Assembly (NCBI RefSeq): GCF_014192105.1
Contig: NZ_JACHXK010000010.1
Location: 1 to 64,000 of the forward strand
DNA length: 64,000 nucleotides
Source: Paenibacillus phyllosphaerae
Lineage (GTDB): Bacteria > Bacillota > Bacilli > Paenibacillales > Paenibacillaceae
Direction: 5' to 3'
The notes under the pieces are model-generated. The model saw nothing but the letters and a program-made list of their open reading frames with translations, was not told the origin of the DNA and did no database searches. Of this stretch, positions 44,562-54,041 are shown in pieces (within the stretch, counting starts at the first letter, position 1; each line of letters opens with the position of its first letter). Position numbers and translations under genes: made by a program.

Positions 44562-45344
44562 TTAGCGTACAGCCCGCACATAGATCCGGTCATCATGCTC
44601 TTCTACGGCCACCGGCGCTTCGAAGAAACCGCTGAGCACGTCCGCGGTCAGCATCGATGCCGTCTCGCCGGACTCGAACACCTCGCCGCGCCGGAGCAGC
44701 AGCGTATGGCCGAAGGCCGGAAGAATCTCCTCGGTATGGTGCGTCACGTAGATGAGCGACGGCGAGTCGGGCGCGGCGGCTAAGGCGTTGATGCTATCGA
44801 GCAGCTTCTCGCGCGAGAACAAGTCAAGCCCGTTGCAAGGCTCGTCCAGGATAAGCAGGCGCGGATCGGCCATCAGCGCCCGGGCAATGAGCAGCTTCTG
44901 CTTCTCGCCTTGGGAGCAGGTGCGGTATTCGCGATCCCACAGATGGCCGCAGCCAAGCGTGCGCATGAGCAGCTCCGCCTTGGCGAGCTCTTCCTCGGTG
45001 AGGCGCTCGTATAGGCCGATCGAGGCGTATTTGCCGCTGATGACGACATGTTGGGCACGGTCGCCGGCATATAGCTTTTCTTGCAGCGAGGAGCTGACCC
45101 AGCCGATCGAGCGGCGCAGCTCGCGCAGATCGACTTCGCCGTACCGGTGGCCAAGGACCGAGACGCTGCCTTGCGTCGGCCAGATATAGCCGGTGATGAT
45201 GTTCAGCAGCGTTGTTTTGCCCGAGCCGTTCAGGCCGAGCAGCGCCCAGTGCTGCCCCTTATGCAGCGTCCAATGGATATTGCGCAGCAGCTCATTCGCG
45301 CCGCTCCGGTAATAGATGCCTTGTATGTCGATGACAGGGTTCAA
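44562..45344 (-). CDS. ABC transporter ATP-binding protein (YlmA-like)
   Basis: 260 residues. Walker A LLGLNGSGKTTLL, signature CSQGEKQKLLIARAL (a variant of LSGGQ), Walker B LLILDEPCNGLD and the switch His in VTHHTEE. It resembles the YlmA/ModF-like stand-alone ATPases of Bacillus. No permease gene is adjacent, so its transport partner, if any, is elsewhere. TTG start with AAAGGAGG at a normal distance. Confidence 0.88.
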   Translation of the reverse strand: MNPVIDIQGIYYRSGANELLRNIHWTLHKGQHWALLGLNGSGKTTLLNIITGYIWPTQGSVSVLGHRYGEVDLRELRRSIGWVSSSLQEKLYAGDRAQHVVISGKYASIGLYERLTEEELAKAELLMRTLGCGHLWDREYRTCSQGEKQKLLIARALMADPRLLILDEPCNGLDLFSREKLLDSINALAAAPDSPSLIYVTHHTEEILPAFGHTLLLRRGEVFESGETASMLTADVLSGFFEAPVAVEEHDDRIYVRAVR

Positions 45345-45438
45345 GCTTGGTTCCTCCTTTTCTTCTATCGATGATCAGTCTATTATAGCGAATCACATGC
45401 GAGAAGGTCGACCGGCCGCGGCTGCCAAGAGGTGCTCA

Positions 45439-45467
45439 TTCACATTGAACCCCATTCATGGTATACT
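45439..45467 (+). promoter_or_regulatory. queF promoter
   Basis: TTCACA (45439-45444), 17 nt, TATACT (45462-45467). The predicted start near 45474 lies just upstream of the preQ1 riboswitch. Confidence 0.65.
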
Positions 45468-45487
45468 ACGAGACGGTTCAGACGACT

Positions 45488-45527
45488 AGAGAGGTTCGAG
45501 ATCCTCCCTCTATAAAAAACTAAGGAG
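45488..45527 (+). promoter_or_regulatory. preQ1-I riboswitch controlling queF
   Basis: The small class I preQ1 aptamer: AGAGGTTC, a short loop, CCCTCT as the P1 stem partner, then the A-rich tail TATAAAAAACTAAGGAG that folds back into the loop as a pseudoknot. The ribosome site AAGGAG is part of the tail, so preQ1 binding should hide it and reduce QueF synthesis (translational control). Confidence 0.9.
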
Positions 45528-45536
45528 ACTGACATC

Positions 45537-46040
45537 ATGAGCGGAAGAAGCAAAGAAGAATTGCAGCAAGGCGGCATTACCCAGCTGGGCAACCAGGGCA
45601 CGCAGTATCTGTTCGATTACGCCCCTGAGGTGCTGGAATCGTTCGATAACAAGCACCCGAACCGCGACTATTTCGTCAAGTTCAACTGCCCGGAGTTTAC
45701 GAGCCTGTGCCCGATTACAGGCCAACCGGATTTCGCGACGATCTATATCTCGTATATTCCGGACATTAAGATGGTGGAGAGCAAATCGCTCAAGCTATAT
45801 TTGTTCAGCTTCCGGAATCATGGCGACTTCCATGAGGACTGCATGAACATCATCATGAATGACCTGATTAAGCTGATGAACCCGCGTTACATTGAGGTGT
45901 GGGGCAAGTTTACGCCGCGCGGCGGCATCTCGATCGACCCGTATACGAACTGGGGACGCCCCGGTACGAAATATGAGCAGATGGCGGAGTACCGCCTAAT
46001 GAACCACGATCTGTATCCGGAGAAAGTGGACAACCGTTAA
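45537..46040 (+). CDS. queF: NADPH-dependent 7-cyano-7-deazaguanine reductase QueF
   Basis: 167 residues, the short single-domain (YkvM) type. Reduces preQ0 to preQ1 with 2 NADPH in queuosine tRNA modification. The QueF motif is present: catalytic Cys58 in [10 protein letters not shown] with Asp65, then [21 protein letters not shown]. The other que genes (C, D, E) are not here. The riboswitch directly upstream gives feedback control by the product. ATG follows AAGGAG. Confidence 0.96.
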   Translation: MSGRSKEELQQGGITQLGNQGTQYLFDYAPEVLESFDNKHPNRDYFVKFNCPEFTSLCPITGQPDFATIYISYIPDIKMVESKSLKLYLFSFRNHGDFHEDCMNIIMNDLIKLMNPRYIEVWGKFTPRGGISIDPYTNWGRPGTKYEQMAEYRLMNHDLYPEKVDNR

Positions 46041-46056
46041 TTCATATGCAGGTAAC

Positions 46057-46096
46057 CCAAAAGGCCGAACAGGAACGATCCTGTTCGGCCTTTTGG
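46057..46096. terminator. bidirectional terminator between queF and phosphoesterase
   Basis: Perfect 18-bp stem (CCAAAAGGCCGAACAGGA and its complement) with an ACGA loop. T/A-rich ends on both strands suit the convergent genes. Confidence 0.9.
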
Positions 46097-46111
46097 CGTT
46101 CGCGTCCAACG

Positions 46112-46903
46112 CTAGATGTAAATTCGCCGTACATCCACGTGCTGCCCTAGCGTCACCACGAGCGCAGAGGCGTGCAGATCCGGCTTGCGCGGCGTCGTAA
46201 TCGCGGTGCCGAGCATATGCATACGCGTGCCTTCGGCGGTCAGTTCGCCCGGTATATGCAGATGTCCGGTGAAGACGTCGCTGACGTGCCCGCGCAGCGC
46301 CTCCGGGAAGAGCCACGGCGAGCGGCTCTGGACATATTTGGCCAGGTCGCGTCTGGCATCGACGGACAGGATTTGCTCCCGGACCTGCGGCTGATCGAGC
46401 GGTACATGCGTGAAGACAAGCTGCCGACGGTGGCGGCCGGTGACGGACGCCAGCCATTTCTGCGTACCCTCGGGTACGCCGCTTAAGGCGCTGTCGAGCA
46501 GAATGAGCCCTGTATCGCCCGCCTCGATGTAACGATTGTGCAGTTCGATGCCGCGCGCAAGCCATCCCTCGCGGGCAGCCTCGCGACCCTCTGCGGCGGA
46601 GAATTTCAAGATCGCGTGCTCCGTTCGGACGAAGCGCTGATAATCATGGTTCCCCGGCACGGACAGCCAAGGGCAAGGGAGCTCGTTGAGAAGGCCGATC
46701 GCGAAGTCGCGGTTCTCGTCGCTGTACCAGTCGACCATATCGCCCAGGCAAATGACGAGGTCGGGCGCTTCTTGGCGGATCAATCCGGATAGTTTGACGA
46801 AGGTGGGCCATGCGTCGGCGAAGAACAGCCGGCTGTTGCGAACCTCGACGAGCGGTTCGCGCGGCGAGATGGTATGCATGTCCGAGAATACGACGATTTT
46901 CAT
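46112..46903 (-). CDS. metallophosphoesterase (calcineurin-like)
   Basis: 263 residues. The five metal motifs of the calcineurin-like fold are seen: FSDMHTIS (D.H), LVICLGDMVDW (GD), VPGNHDY (GNHD), VFTHVPL (H) and FTGHLHIPG (GH.H). Closest in layout to CpdA/Icc-type phosphodiesterases, but the substrate cannot be named. No signal peptide. Start ATG preceded by AGGTGC, a weak ribosome site. Convergent with queF. Confidence 0.88.
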   Translation of the reverse strand: MKIVVFSDMHTISPREPLVEVRNSRLFFADAWPTFVKLSGLIRQEAPDLVICLGDMVDWYSDENRDFAIGLLNELPCPWLSVPGNHDYQRFVRTEHAILKFSAAEGREAAREGWLARGIELHNRYIEAGDTGLILLDSALSGVPEGTQKWLASVTGRHRRQLVFTHVPLDQPQVREQILSVDARRDLAKYVQSRSPWLFPEALRGHVSDVFTGHLHIPGELTAEGTRMHMLGTAITTPRKPDLHASALVVTLGQHVDVRRIYI

Positions 46904-47269
46904 AAGAGCACCTCAATTTTAAGTAAGCGGATGAGCTCCGGCATGCAAGCGCCACGGTCTGCATGAATAATGGTTTGTGCGCGGGTATAGCGGCGCGCAG
47001 CATGGTTCAAAGAATAACGATTTACAAAATATTATAAGCCAACCTTACAATAAGTGGAACCGTTCATTTCGGCTGGCCGGCTTACCTCGCTTCAATGCTC
47101 CCGCTCAACCCCGTTCCGCTGCCGCTGTGCTTGGTCGGCGTACGCACATAATCGCCTTTGCCCGTCATATATTAGTAGCCCTACTAGCATTCATAGCTCG
47201 TGCCTGGACTTAAGATCCCGACCCGAACGATCGTTGCGCGCGTGAGACAAGCGAAGGGAGCGGATATCG
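46904..47269. other. divergent promoter region
   Basis: 366 bp between the divergent phosphoesterase and leucine dehydrogenase genes. The A/T-rich part around 47006-47035 holds a weak TTCAAA - 18 nt - TATTAT pair for the rightward gene. Nothing else recognised. Confidence 0.35.
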
Positions 47270-48313
47270 ATGAACGTGATGGACGAGATGGAGCGATTGT
47301 CGATCGAGCAATTGGTGGTCTGCCAGGACCGTGCAAGCGGGCTGCGCGCGGTGATTGCCGTACACAGCACGAAGCGAGGCCCCGCTTTGGGCGGGTGCCG
47401 AATGTGGGCGTACAAGAGTGAGCAGGAAGCGATTATCGACGCGATGCGCCTAGCCAGAGGGATGACGTACAAGGCCGCTGTCTTCGGTCTGGATTACGGC
47501 GGCGGCAAGGCGGTTATACTCGGCAACCCGGAGACGGATAAGAGCGAAGCGCTGTTCAAGGCGCTGGGACGATATATTAGTTATATGAACGGCCGATATA
47601 TTACGGGCGTCGATCTGGGCACGACGGTGACCGATATGGACGGGGTCGGCAAGGAAACGATGTACGTGACGGATACGACGGGTTCGATCATGGCGACCGA
47701 TGATTTCACGCCGGAGATGACCGCCTACGGGGTCTATCTGGGGATGAAAGCTTCAGCGGCTGCAGCGTTCGGATCGAGCAGCCTGCAAGGGCGCAAGGTT
47801 GCCGTTCAAGGTCTCGGGAAGGTGGGGATGCGGCTGTGCCGGTATCTGCACGAGGCGGGCGCAGAACTGCTCGTGGCTGATCTGGATGGTGGGCGTGTCC
47901 GCTCCGCGGCGATGGCGTATTCGGCCGATATCGCGCTTCCCGAAGCGATCATGCAAGAGCCTTGCGATATTTTCGCGCCATGCGCAATGGGCGGTCTGTT
48001 GAACGACGAGACGATACCGAAACTGCGGTGCGCGATCGTGGCCGGATCGGCGAACAATCAATTACTGGAAGAGGCTCATGGTCAGCTACTGTGCGACCGA
48101 GGCATCTTGTATGCCCCGGATTATGTGATCAATGCCGGCGGGCTGCTCATTACGGCCAGAGAGATCCAAGGCGGCTCGGCCGGCGATATGATGCGGAGCG
48201 TGGAGCAGATCGAATCGGTGCTGCGGCTCGTCTTCCGTTACGCAAAGAGCGCAGGGATTCCGACGAATCAGGCGGCTAACCGAATCGCCGAGCGCAATAT
48301 TAAGCGGGCATGA
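47270..48313 (+). CDS. leucine dehydrogenase
   Basis: 347 residues. NAD-dependent oxidative deamination of Leu, Ile and Val to the branched 2-keto acids, which feed branched-chain fatty acid synthesis. Lys68 (GMTYKAA) and Lys80 (GGGK) fall at the same numbers as the catalytic lysines of characterised Bacillus leucine dehydrogenases. The glycine-rich GGCRMWAY substrate loop and Rossmann motif VQGLGKVGMRL are present. ATG 47270 follows AAGGGAG. The bkd/buk neighbours seen in some Bacillus are absent here. Confidence 0.93.
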   Translation: MNVMDEMERLSIEQLVVCQDRASGLRAVIAVHSTKRGPALGGCRMWAYKSEQEAIIDAMRLARGMTYKAAVFGLDYGGGKAVILGNPETDKSEALFKALGRYISYMNGRYITGVDLGTTVTDMDGVGKETMYVTDTTGSIMATDDFTPEMTAYGVYLGMKASAAAAFGSSSLQGRKVAVQGLGKVGMRLCRYLHEAGAELLVADLDGGRVRSAAMAYSADIALPEAIMQEPCDIFAPCAMGGLLNDETIPKLRCAIVAGSANNQLLEEAHGQLLCDRGILYAPDYVINAGGLLITAREIQGGSAGDMMRSVEQIESVLRLVFRYAKSAGIPTNQAANRIAERNIKRA

Positions 48314-48432
48314 ATCGCTTGGCAGCCTCCTGCTGCGTCATTGCCCGAGCGCATCAAGTCCAGGCTCGAGGATGACGGAGCGTGGGCTTTTTGGGCTGCA
48401 CGATGAATAAGGGCGCGTAAAGCGCGAGGCTC

Positions 48433-48458
48433 GTTTATCCTTTTTCGCCCGCGGGTAT
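48433..48458 (+). promoter_or_regulatory. SigB-like general stress promoter
   Basis: GTTTAT (48433-48438), 14 nt, GGGTAT (48453-48458): five of six and six of six matches to the SigB consensus GTTTAA/GGGTAT with correct spacing, 45 nt before a general-stress-type gene. Related sporulation sigma factors read similar sites, so the factor is not certain. Confidence 0.55.
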
Positions 48459-48502
48459 ATACGACTTGTATCCAGTAGCTGGCAAGTCTAAAGGAGGAAT
48501 TC

Positions 48503-49441
48503 ATGATGGCTAAAGCAGTGTATGGTGTATTCGATACTTCGGCTGAGGTGCTCTCCGCGATCCAGACGTTACAGGCGAAAGGCTACAACAGCTATGATAT
48601 GACCGTCGTAGCGGACAAGGAAGAATCGTGGGACGTACCCGACCTATACCGCCGGGCGAACGTGCAGACGATATCGGACGGCGATCGCGATGATTCGTTC
48701 CTCGATAAGGTGAAACGGTTCTTCACGGGGGACGAGCATGACGGCCTTCGCGACCGGCTGTATACGCTTGGTCTGACGGAGCAGGATACCGATACGTATT
48801 GGGAGGATCTGCGTCAAGGGAGATTCCTCATTCTAGTCGATGACGATAAAGGCATTATGAATAACCTGGTGACCGAAGAGGGCCGGACAAGCTACGCGGA
48901 AGCGGCGGCCGCAAGCGAGCTGCTGGTGGAAGAGGACACGAGCCGCAATACGCTCACCGACGACTTGTTCACGCCGGATCCCGTCACGACTGAAGTGACG
49001 ACCCCGTATTCGGCTGTCGGCGAGTCGGTTCCGATTAGGCCGGACGTGGAGGACGAGCAGACGCTCCGCCTTCGCGAGGAACAGCTGAAGGTCGATAAGG
49101 AAGCGGTGCAGGCCGGCGAAGTCGTCGTGCATAAGAATATCGTGGAAGAGCAACAGACGGTCCATGTGCCGGTCGAACATGAAGAGGTCTACGTCGAGCG
49201 CCGTCCGGTGACAGGCGATCAGGCGGATGCGTTGCCGATCGAAGGCGAAGAGACCATCCGCATTCCGGTTACGGAGGAGCGGATCGAGGTGACGAAGAAG
49301 CCTGTCGTCACGGAGGAGATTGTCGTCGGCAAACGAACGGTGCAGGAGACCGAACAGGTACAGGACACCGTCCGCAAGGAAACGGTCGATGTCGACCAGA
49401 ACGGCAATCCGATCGTTCGCGAGACGAATACGAATCGCTAA
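48503..49441 (+). CDS. YsnF/AvaK (DUF2382) stress protein with GSP17M-like N-terminus
   Basis: 312 residues, cytoplasmic. The N-terminal 130 residues (KAVYGVFDTSAEVLSAIQTL through RFLILVDD) resemble the heat-induced YflT/general stress protein 17M domain. The C-terminal part is the YsnF/AvaK domain: LRLREEQLKVDKEAVQAGEV, VPVEHEEVYVERRPV, IRIPVTEERIEVTKKPVV, a series of charged beta repeats. The molecular role is unknown; relatives are stress-induced. ATG after AAAGGAGG. A SigB-like promoter upstream supports stress control. Confidence 0.85.
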   Translation: MMAKAVYGVFDTSAEVLSAIQTLQAKGYNSYDMTVVADKEESWDVPDLYRRANVQTISDGDRDDSFLDKVKRFFTGDEHDGLRDRLYTLGLTEQDTDTYWEDLRQGRFLILVDDDKGIMNNLVTEEGRTSYAEAAAASELLVEEDTSRNTLTDDLFTPDPVTTEVTTPYSAVGESVPIRPDVEDEQTLRLREEQLKVDKEAVQAGEVVVHKNIVEEQQTVHVPVEHEEVYVERRPVTGDQADALPIEGEETIRIPVTEERIEVTKKPVVTEEIVVGKRTVQETEQVQDTVRKETVDVDQNGNPIVRETNTNR

Positions 49442-49463
49442 TTCGGCTGCAACTATTAACAAA

Positions 49464-49503
49464 GCGAGCTCGCCTCAGGAAGAGGACGAGCTCGTTTTTT
49501 TTC
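49464..49503 (+). terminator. terminator of the stress gene
   Basis: Stem CGAGCTCG twice (self-complementary arms) with a 14-nt loop and a long T run. Confidence 0.85.
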
Positions 49504-49763
49504 TACCTATCGAACCTCTCAAGCTATCGTCAGTGAACCTGTCGTCTCCTAAACGTAAACATCCTCACAGCAACGCACATCCACCGATGAACGTATAACC
49601 AGCTATAAAGCCCGTGCGATTGGCTCAATGCATAGGCGCTCGAGTGTCATCGCCTATTGGTGCACGGATTTCCATACGATGGATCGGGCAAGGTTTAGAA
49701 GCGCGGGCCGGTTGTTATACTAATCCTAATAGATTACGAGTTTCCTAGAGGAGGGATATTCGA
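49504..49763. other. spacer with a candidate promoter
   Basis: 260 bp, no gene. An extended -10 box TGT-TATACT (49713-49721) sits 43 nt before the lipoprotein gene; its -35 is poor. The ribosome site GAGGAGGG is at the right end. Confidence 0.4.
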
Positions 49764-50909
49764 ATGGGTGCGATGAAAATCGGCAGCGGTCTGCTCGTCG
49801 TGACGATGGCGGTAGGCCTACTGACGGCCTGTGGCCGGGGGCAGGCGCCGAACGTGATGAATACCGTCAGCAATAATACCGTAAGCAACACGCAAGGAAC
49901 GGATGCTGGCGCCGTTAATGTGGAGGATGAAGCGCAAACGGCAGGGTTCGAGGTGCTGGCCGAGAAGCTGGAGACGCCATGGGCGATCGACTTCATCGGC
50001 GACACGATCTATATAAGCGAGCGTGCGGGCAAGATCGTCAAGGTCGATTCAGGCAAGCAGACGAGGCAGAACGTGAAGTTGTCCAAGGCGGTCCGAGCCG
50101 GGGGCGAAGGCGGTCTGCTCGGCTTCGCGCTGGCGCCGGACTTCCAGACGTCGAAGCAGGCATACGTCTATCATACGTACGAGGAGAACGGCAAGCTGTA
50201 TAACCGGATCGTGCTGATTCGCGAGGATGATCAAGGAACGGGCTGGAGCGAGATGAGAGAGCTGTTGGGCAGCATTCCCGGAGCCCAGAATCATAATGGC
50301 GGGCGGCTGCTGCTCGGACCGGACGGCATGCTGTACGCGACGACGGGAGATGCGCAGGAGGAAGCCTCATCGCAAGACCGGAGCGCGCTGGCGGGCAAAA
50401 TACTGCGGCTGAAGCCGGACGGCTCCATACCGGCGGACAATCCGCTGCCGGATTCCTATGTGTACTCATACGGTCATCGCAATCCGCAAGGCTTGGCCTG
50501 GAGCAAGGCGGGCCAACTATATAGCTCCGAGCACGGGCCATCTGGGGCGCCAGGCGGGCATGACGAATTGAATATCATTCAAGCGGGCAGCAATTATGGC
50601 TGGCCGGACATTATAGGCGATGAGAAGAAGGAGGGGATGGTAACGCCGCTCTATCATACGGGAGAATCTACGCTTGCGCCGTCAGGTATTGCGATTGCCG
50701 ACAACGGAGACATTCTGGTGACCGGACTGCGCGGCCAATCTCTGGTACGCTTCTCGCCGGATGCCTCCAAGCAGGAGACGCTCGTGACGAGCGAGGGCAG
50801 GCTTCGGGATGTGAAGATCAAGGACGGAGCGATCTACGTCATCACGAACAACACGGATGGGCGCGGCGAGCCGGGCAATACCGATGACCGGCTGCTGCGC
50901 CTCAAGTAG
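49764..50909 (+). CDS. PQQ-dependent-type sugar dehydrogenase, lipoprotein
   Basis: 381 residues. The signal peptide ends in a lipobox (LLTACG), so the mature protein should be anchored to the outer face of the membrane. The beta-propeller of soluble glucose dehydrogenase (GSDH) follows: LETPWAIDFIGD, ERAGKIVKVD, GGEGGLLGFALAPDF, QNHNGGRLLLGPDGMLYATTGD, GHRNPQGLAW, SEHGPSGAPGGHDELN and NYGWPDI. These are the cofactor and substrate-loop motifs. Whether PQQ is available in this organism is unknown; many such proteins oxidise aldoses. ATG after AGGAGGG. Confidence 0.9.
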   Translation: MGAMKIGSGLLVVTMAVGLLTACGRGQAPNVMNTVSNNTVSNTQGTDAGAVNVEDEAQTAGFEVLAEKLETPWAIDFIGDTIYISERAGKIVKVDSGKQTRQNVKLSKAVRAGGEGGLLGFALAPDFQTSKQAYVYHTYEENGKLYNRIVLIREDDQGTGWSEMRELLGSIPGAQNHNGGRLLLGPDGMLYATTGDAQEEASSQDRSALAGKILRLKPDGSIPADNPLPDSYVYSYGHRNPQGLAWSKAGQLYSSEHGPSGAPGGHDELNIIQAGSNYGWPDIIGDEKKEGMVTPLYHTGESTLAPSGIAIADNGDILVTGLRGQSLVRFSPDASKQETLVTSEGRLRDVKIKDGAIYVITNNTDGRGEPGNTDDRLLRLK

Positions 50910-50918
50910 CCCCGCCTC

Positions 50919-51404
50919 TTATAAGAGGACGTACATCATAATATCGTCGACATAACGGCCGCCGACATAGAACTCGTCGATGAGGCGGCCCTGCTCGATG
51001 AAGCCGCAGCTTTGATAAAAGGCAATCGCCTTCGTATTGGTCGCCATGACCCGTAGGGAGAGCTTATGTTTGCCTTGCTCGGCCGCATACGCCTTCGCGG
51101 CTTCGATCAGCTTGCGGCCGACGCCAAAGCCTTGATAGTCGGGATGTACGCCGATATCCAGCTGGGTGACATGCTGGTTGCTTGGCAGCGGCGTCGGTGC
51201 CCGGAATCCGACATAGCCGCAGACGAAGCCGTCTTTGGTCGCCACGATCTGCGTTCCGGGCGGATTCTGCAGCGCATATTCTTCGGCTGTCTTGCCCGCA
51301 AGTTCGACGGGGGCATTCGAATCGTTCCAGATGCCGCTGTTATCGATATCTACAAGTTGCTGCGCGTCTACGCCAAGGGATAGTCTAGTTTCAATCGTGC
51401 TCAC
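50919..51404 (-). CDS. GNAT family N-acetyltransferase
   Basis: 161 residues. Acetyl-CoA motif VHPDYQGFGVGRKLIEAAKAYA, then LSLRVMATNTKAIAFYQSCGF, the standard GNAT ending, and DDIMMYVLL. The start is GTG 51404 with TGGAGG upstream; the longer frame runs back through a hairpin and lacks a ribosome site. Downstream of the histidine kinase on the same strand, 90 nt apart, and convergent with the sugar dehydrogenase gene. Substrate unknown. Confidence 0.85.
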   Translation of the reverse strand: MSTIETRLSLGVDAQQLVDIDNSGIWNDSNAPVELAGKTAEEYALQNPPGTQIVATKDGFVCGYVGFRAPTPLPSNQHVTQLDIGVHPDYQGFGVGRKLIEAAKAYAAEQGKHKLSLRVMATNTKAIAFYQSCGFIEQGRLIDEFYVGGRYVDDIMMYVLL

Positions 51405-51430
51405 GGTATTGGTTCCTCCATATCTGCATG

Positions 51431-51472
51431 ACAGGGTGCGGTTCTCTCTTAACGAAAGAGCCCGCACCCTGT
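51431..51472. terminator. hairpin between histidine kinase and acetyltransferase
   Basis: Perfect 11-bp stem ACAGGGTGCGG with CCGCACCCTGT and an inner CTCTCTT/AAAGAG stem. It follows the kinase stop by 22 nt on the minus strand, but the T-rich side is on the plus strand. It may be a weak terminator or a processing stem. Confidence 0.45.
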
Positions 51473-51494
51473 ATCTTTTCATTATCGCCCTGCA

Positions 51495-53789
51495 TTATGC
51501 ACGCAGATCTCCCGCCGGCATCTCTACAGCTGCTTCCGGCTCGGACAGGAGGCCCATAGGCAGCGTGAAGTAGAACGAAGAGCCTTCTCCTTCTTGGCTG
51601 TCAACCCCGATTACGCCGCCCATAAGCTCAACCAGCTTGCGGCAGATGGCCAGACCCAGACCGGTGCCGCCGTATTTGCGGTTAATCGCCGGATGAAGCT
51701 GGGAGAAGGACTGGAAGAGCTGATCCTGCTGGGCAGCGGGAATGCCGATCCCGGTGTCCTCGACGCGGAACATGAGGGAGAGGCTGCCGGCTTCCGGTTG
51801 CCCGACTGGGCGAACCGTGATGGCAATCGTCCCGGAATCGGTGAACTTCGTCGCATTGCCGACGAGATTGATGAGCACCTGGCGCAGCCGGGCAGCATCA
51901 CCCCATAGGATTGGCGGAGTCGATTCGTCGATGGAGCTCGTAAGGACGATGCGCTTATCGGCGGCCTTGACGGAGAATAGCGCAAGGATACTCTCGATCA
52001 AGGTTGCCAGATCGACTGGGCCATTGTCCAGCGTCATTTTGCCGGCATCGAGCCTGCTGAAGTCGAGTACCTCGTTCAAAATGTGCAGCAGCGAATCGCT
52101 GCTCGTGCGGATGATGTCGATGTACGATTGCTGCTCGTCGTCGAGCTCGGTCTCCGCGAGCAGATCGGTAATGCCGATAATGCCGTTCATCGGCGTCCGC
52201 AGCTCATGGCTCATGATGGCAAGGAATTCCGACTTGGCCCGGTCGGCTTGCTCGGCATGTTCCTTGGCGCGAATGATCTCCATCTCGCTCGTCTTGTCGT
52301 GGAACATAACGACCGCGCCGATCAGTTTCCCGTAGTCGAACAAAGGCGCTGCCCGGTATTCGGCAAGGAAGCTGGACCCGTCCTCCCGCCAGAAGACGCC
52401 TTCCGTGCGGGGCTGCGGCTCCCCGTTGCCGATGGCATTGAATAAGGGCGCCAGGCTGCCGTCGGCTGTCACCTGTTGGAAGCTGTGCAACCATGGGTGG
52501 TTCGCCATCTGCTCCTGCGTACAGCCGAGCATCTGCTCGCCGGCAGGATTGATGAAGATGCAGCGGCCTTCCAGATCAAGCCCGATAATGCCCTCGGAGA
52601 CGGAATTCAAGATTAGCGCATGCTCCCGGCTCAGCTTCTCCAGCTGCTCGGTGTTGCGTTCGCGCTCGGTAATGTCCTGAATAACGCCGATAATCGTGAC
52701 CGGCGTGCCGGAGGCGCCGATCGTCGGCTGCCACTGGGCATACATGATGCGGATACTGCCGTCCGGATGTAAGATCCGGTAGGTCGCATCGCCGCCGATC
52801 TCTATATAAGGCGCTTGGCCGATAAGTTCATAGATGCGCTCGTAGTCTTCGGGATGCACGCATTGCAGCAAGGTATCCATCGAATGGGAAGAGGATGGGA
52901 TCTGATAGGCAAAAATGCGGCGAAGCTCCTCCGAATAAGTCAGCTGTCCGCTAATTAAATCCCAGTCCCAATGCCCCATATTGGCGAGCTGCTGCGCGCG
53001 TGCCAGCGTCTCTTCGTATTTTCTCCGCTGCGTAATATCCCGGCCGCTCGTGAGGACTCGAAGCGCCTCGCCTGTCTCCGAATGCCGGATGACCTGCGAG
53101 GAGAGCTCGAGCCATACGTAATGGCCTGCTCGATGACGGACGCGCCGGACGAATATATCCCGGTCGGAGTATGGCCGTTCCTTCATGTCATCGGCATCGC
53201 TCGGGTGATAATAATCGATCCGGCTGCGGCCGATCATCTCCTTGGGGTCATAGCCAAGCACGGAGAGCATCGACGGCGAGCTGTAGAGGATCGTGCCGTC
53301 CGGATCGCTGAACGTAACGAGTTCGGTCGTATATTCGGTAATCAGTGTTTGCAGGTTGAGCTGACTGCGCACCTGCTCATAGCGATGCTGCAGCACGGAG
53401 ATATCCGTGGCTTGAATGACCGCATAGTCTGGCAAGGAGCCATGATCTTGCTCTTCCAAAGGCAAGAAAGAGATATGCAGCAGACACGGGGTAAGCCGGG
53501 TGTCCTTATGCAGCAGATTAAGCTCGATCTGGGCGGTCCTTTCGCTCAACAGTTGATCGATCAGCTCGGGATGATGGGTCGCTTTCTTGTCCTGCGGTAC
53601 AGCAAGGTCCGTCCAGACGATTCCCTCCAGCTCTTCGGCCGTATAGCCGAGCAGACGGGAGCACGCGAGATTCGTATACCTAATCCGGCCGCTCGGCACA
53701 TCCACGATTACGGAGGCAATCGGAGCATGCCGAAACACGGCCTCGAAGCTGAAATTCATGTTGTTCGATGAAGTCGTGTTCATCTTCAT
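51495..53789 (-). CDS. multi-PAS sensor histidine kinase (orphan)
   Basis: 764 residues with no membrane segment, so a cytoplasmic sensor. About four PAS domains: 1 (about 15-130, [18 protein letters not shown]), 2 (about 145-255, [22 protein letters not shown]), 3 (about 270-380, [17 protein letters not shown]), 4 (about 392-500, [19 protein letters not shown]). Then the HisKA H-box [16 protein letters not shown] and the ATPase boxes ([32 protein letters not shown]). Autophosphorylates on the His and should pass phosphate to a response regulator, but none is encoded nearby. Signal unknown; PAS domains often sense redox, light or small molecules. Start ATG near TTCATC; AAGGGGGCAG upstream. 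Confidence 0.92.
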   Translation of the reverse strand: MKMNTTSSNNMNFSFEAVFRHAPIASVIVDVPSGRIRYTNLACSRLLGYTAEELEGIVWTDLAVPQDKKATHHPELIDQLLSERTAQIELNLLHKDTRLTPCLLHISFLPLEEQDHGSLPDYAVIQATDISVLQHRYEQVRSQLNLQTLITEYTTELVTFSDPDGTILYSSPSMLSVLGYDPKEMIGRSRIDYYHPSDADDMKERPYSDRDIFVRRVRHRAGHYVWLELSSQVIRHSETGEALRVLTSGRDITQRRKYEETLARAQQLANMGHWDWDLISGQLTYSEELRRIFAYQIPSSSHSMDTLLQCVHPEDYERIYELIGQAPYIEIGGDATYRILHPDGSIRIMYAQWQPTIGASGTPVTIIGVIQDITERERNTEQLEKLSREHALILNSVSEGIIGLDLEGRCIFINPAGEQMLGCTQEQMANHPWLHSFQQVTADGSLAPLFNAIGNGEPQPRTEGVFWREDGSSFLAEYRAAPLFDYGKLIGAVVMFHDKTSEMEIIRAKEHAEQADRAKSEFLAIMSHELRTPMNGIIGITDLLAETELDDEQQSYIDIIRTSSDSLLHILNEVLDFSRLDAGKMTLDNGPVDLATLIESILALFSVKAADKRIVLTSSIDESTPPILWGDAARLRQVLINLVGNATKFTDSGTIAITVRPVGQPEAGSLSLMFRVEDTGIGIPAAQQDQLFQSFSQLHPAINRKYGGTGLGLAICRKLVELMGGVIGVDSQEGEGSSFYFTLPMGLLSEPEAAVEMPAGDLRA

Positions 53790-53864
53790 GCTGCCCCCTT
53801 TATCAACGTTCGGTACGGTTTCTATCTATTGTTACCATTGTAACAGCAGGTAAGAAACGACGAA

Positions 53865-53924
53865 CAGGAAAAAAATGAGAAAATGCCAATAGCCGCGTAC
53901 GCTGAGGCTGCAGCGAGCGGCTAT
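53865..53924 (-). terminator. terminator of the small SEC-C gene
   Basis: On the minus strand, ATAGCCGC pairs with GCGGCTAT, followed by a T-rich tract including seven Ts. Confidence 0.6.
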
Positions 53925-54041
53925 CCACGATAGTCCAGCGGCCGGCGGGCTATTAGAGCCGCCGACTAAAGACGTATAAGAATTGCACCGGCGTCGCCGG
54001 GGCAGTAGAGCAAGCGATCCATTCCCGGGCAGCCGGATGGC

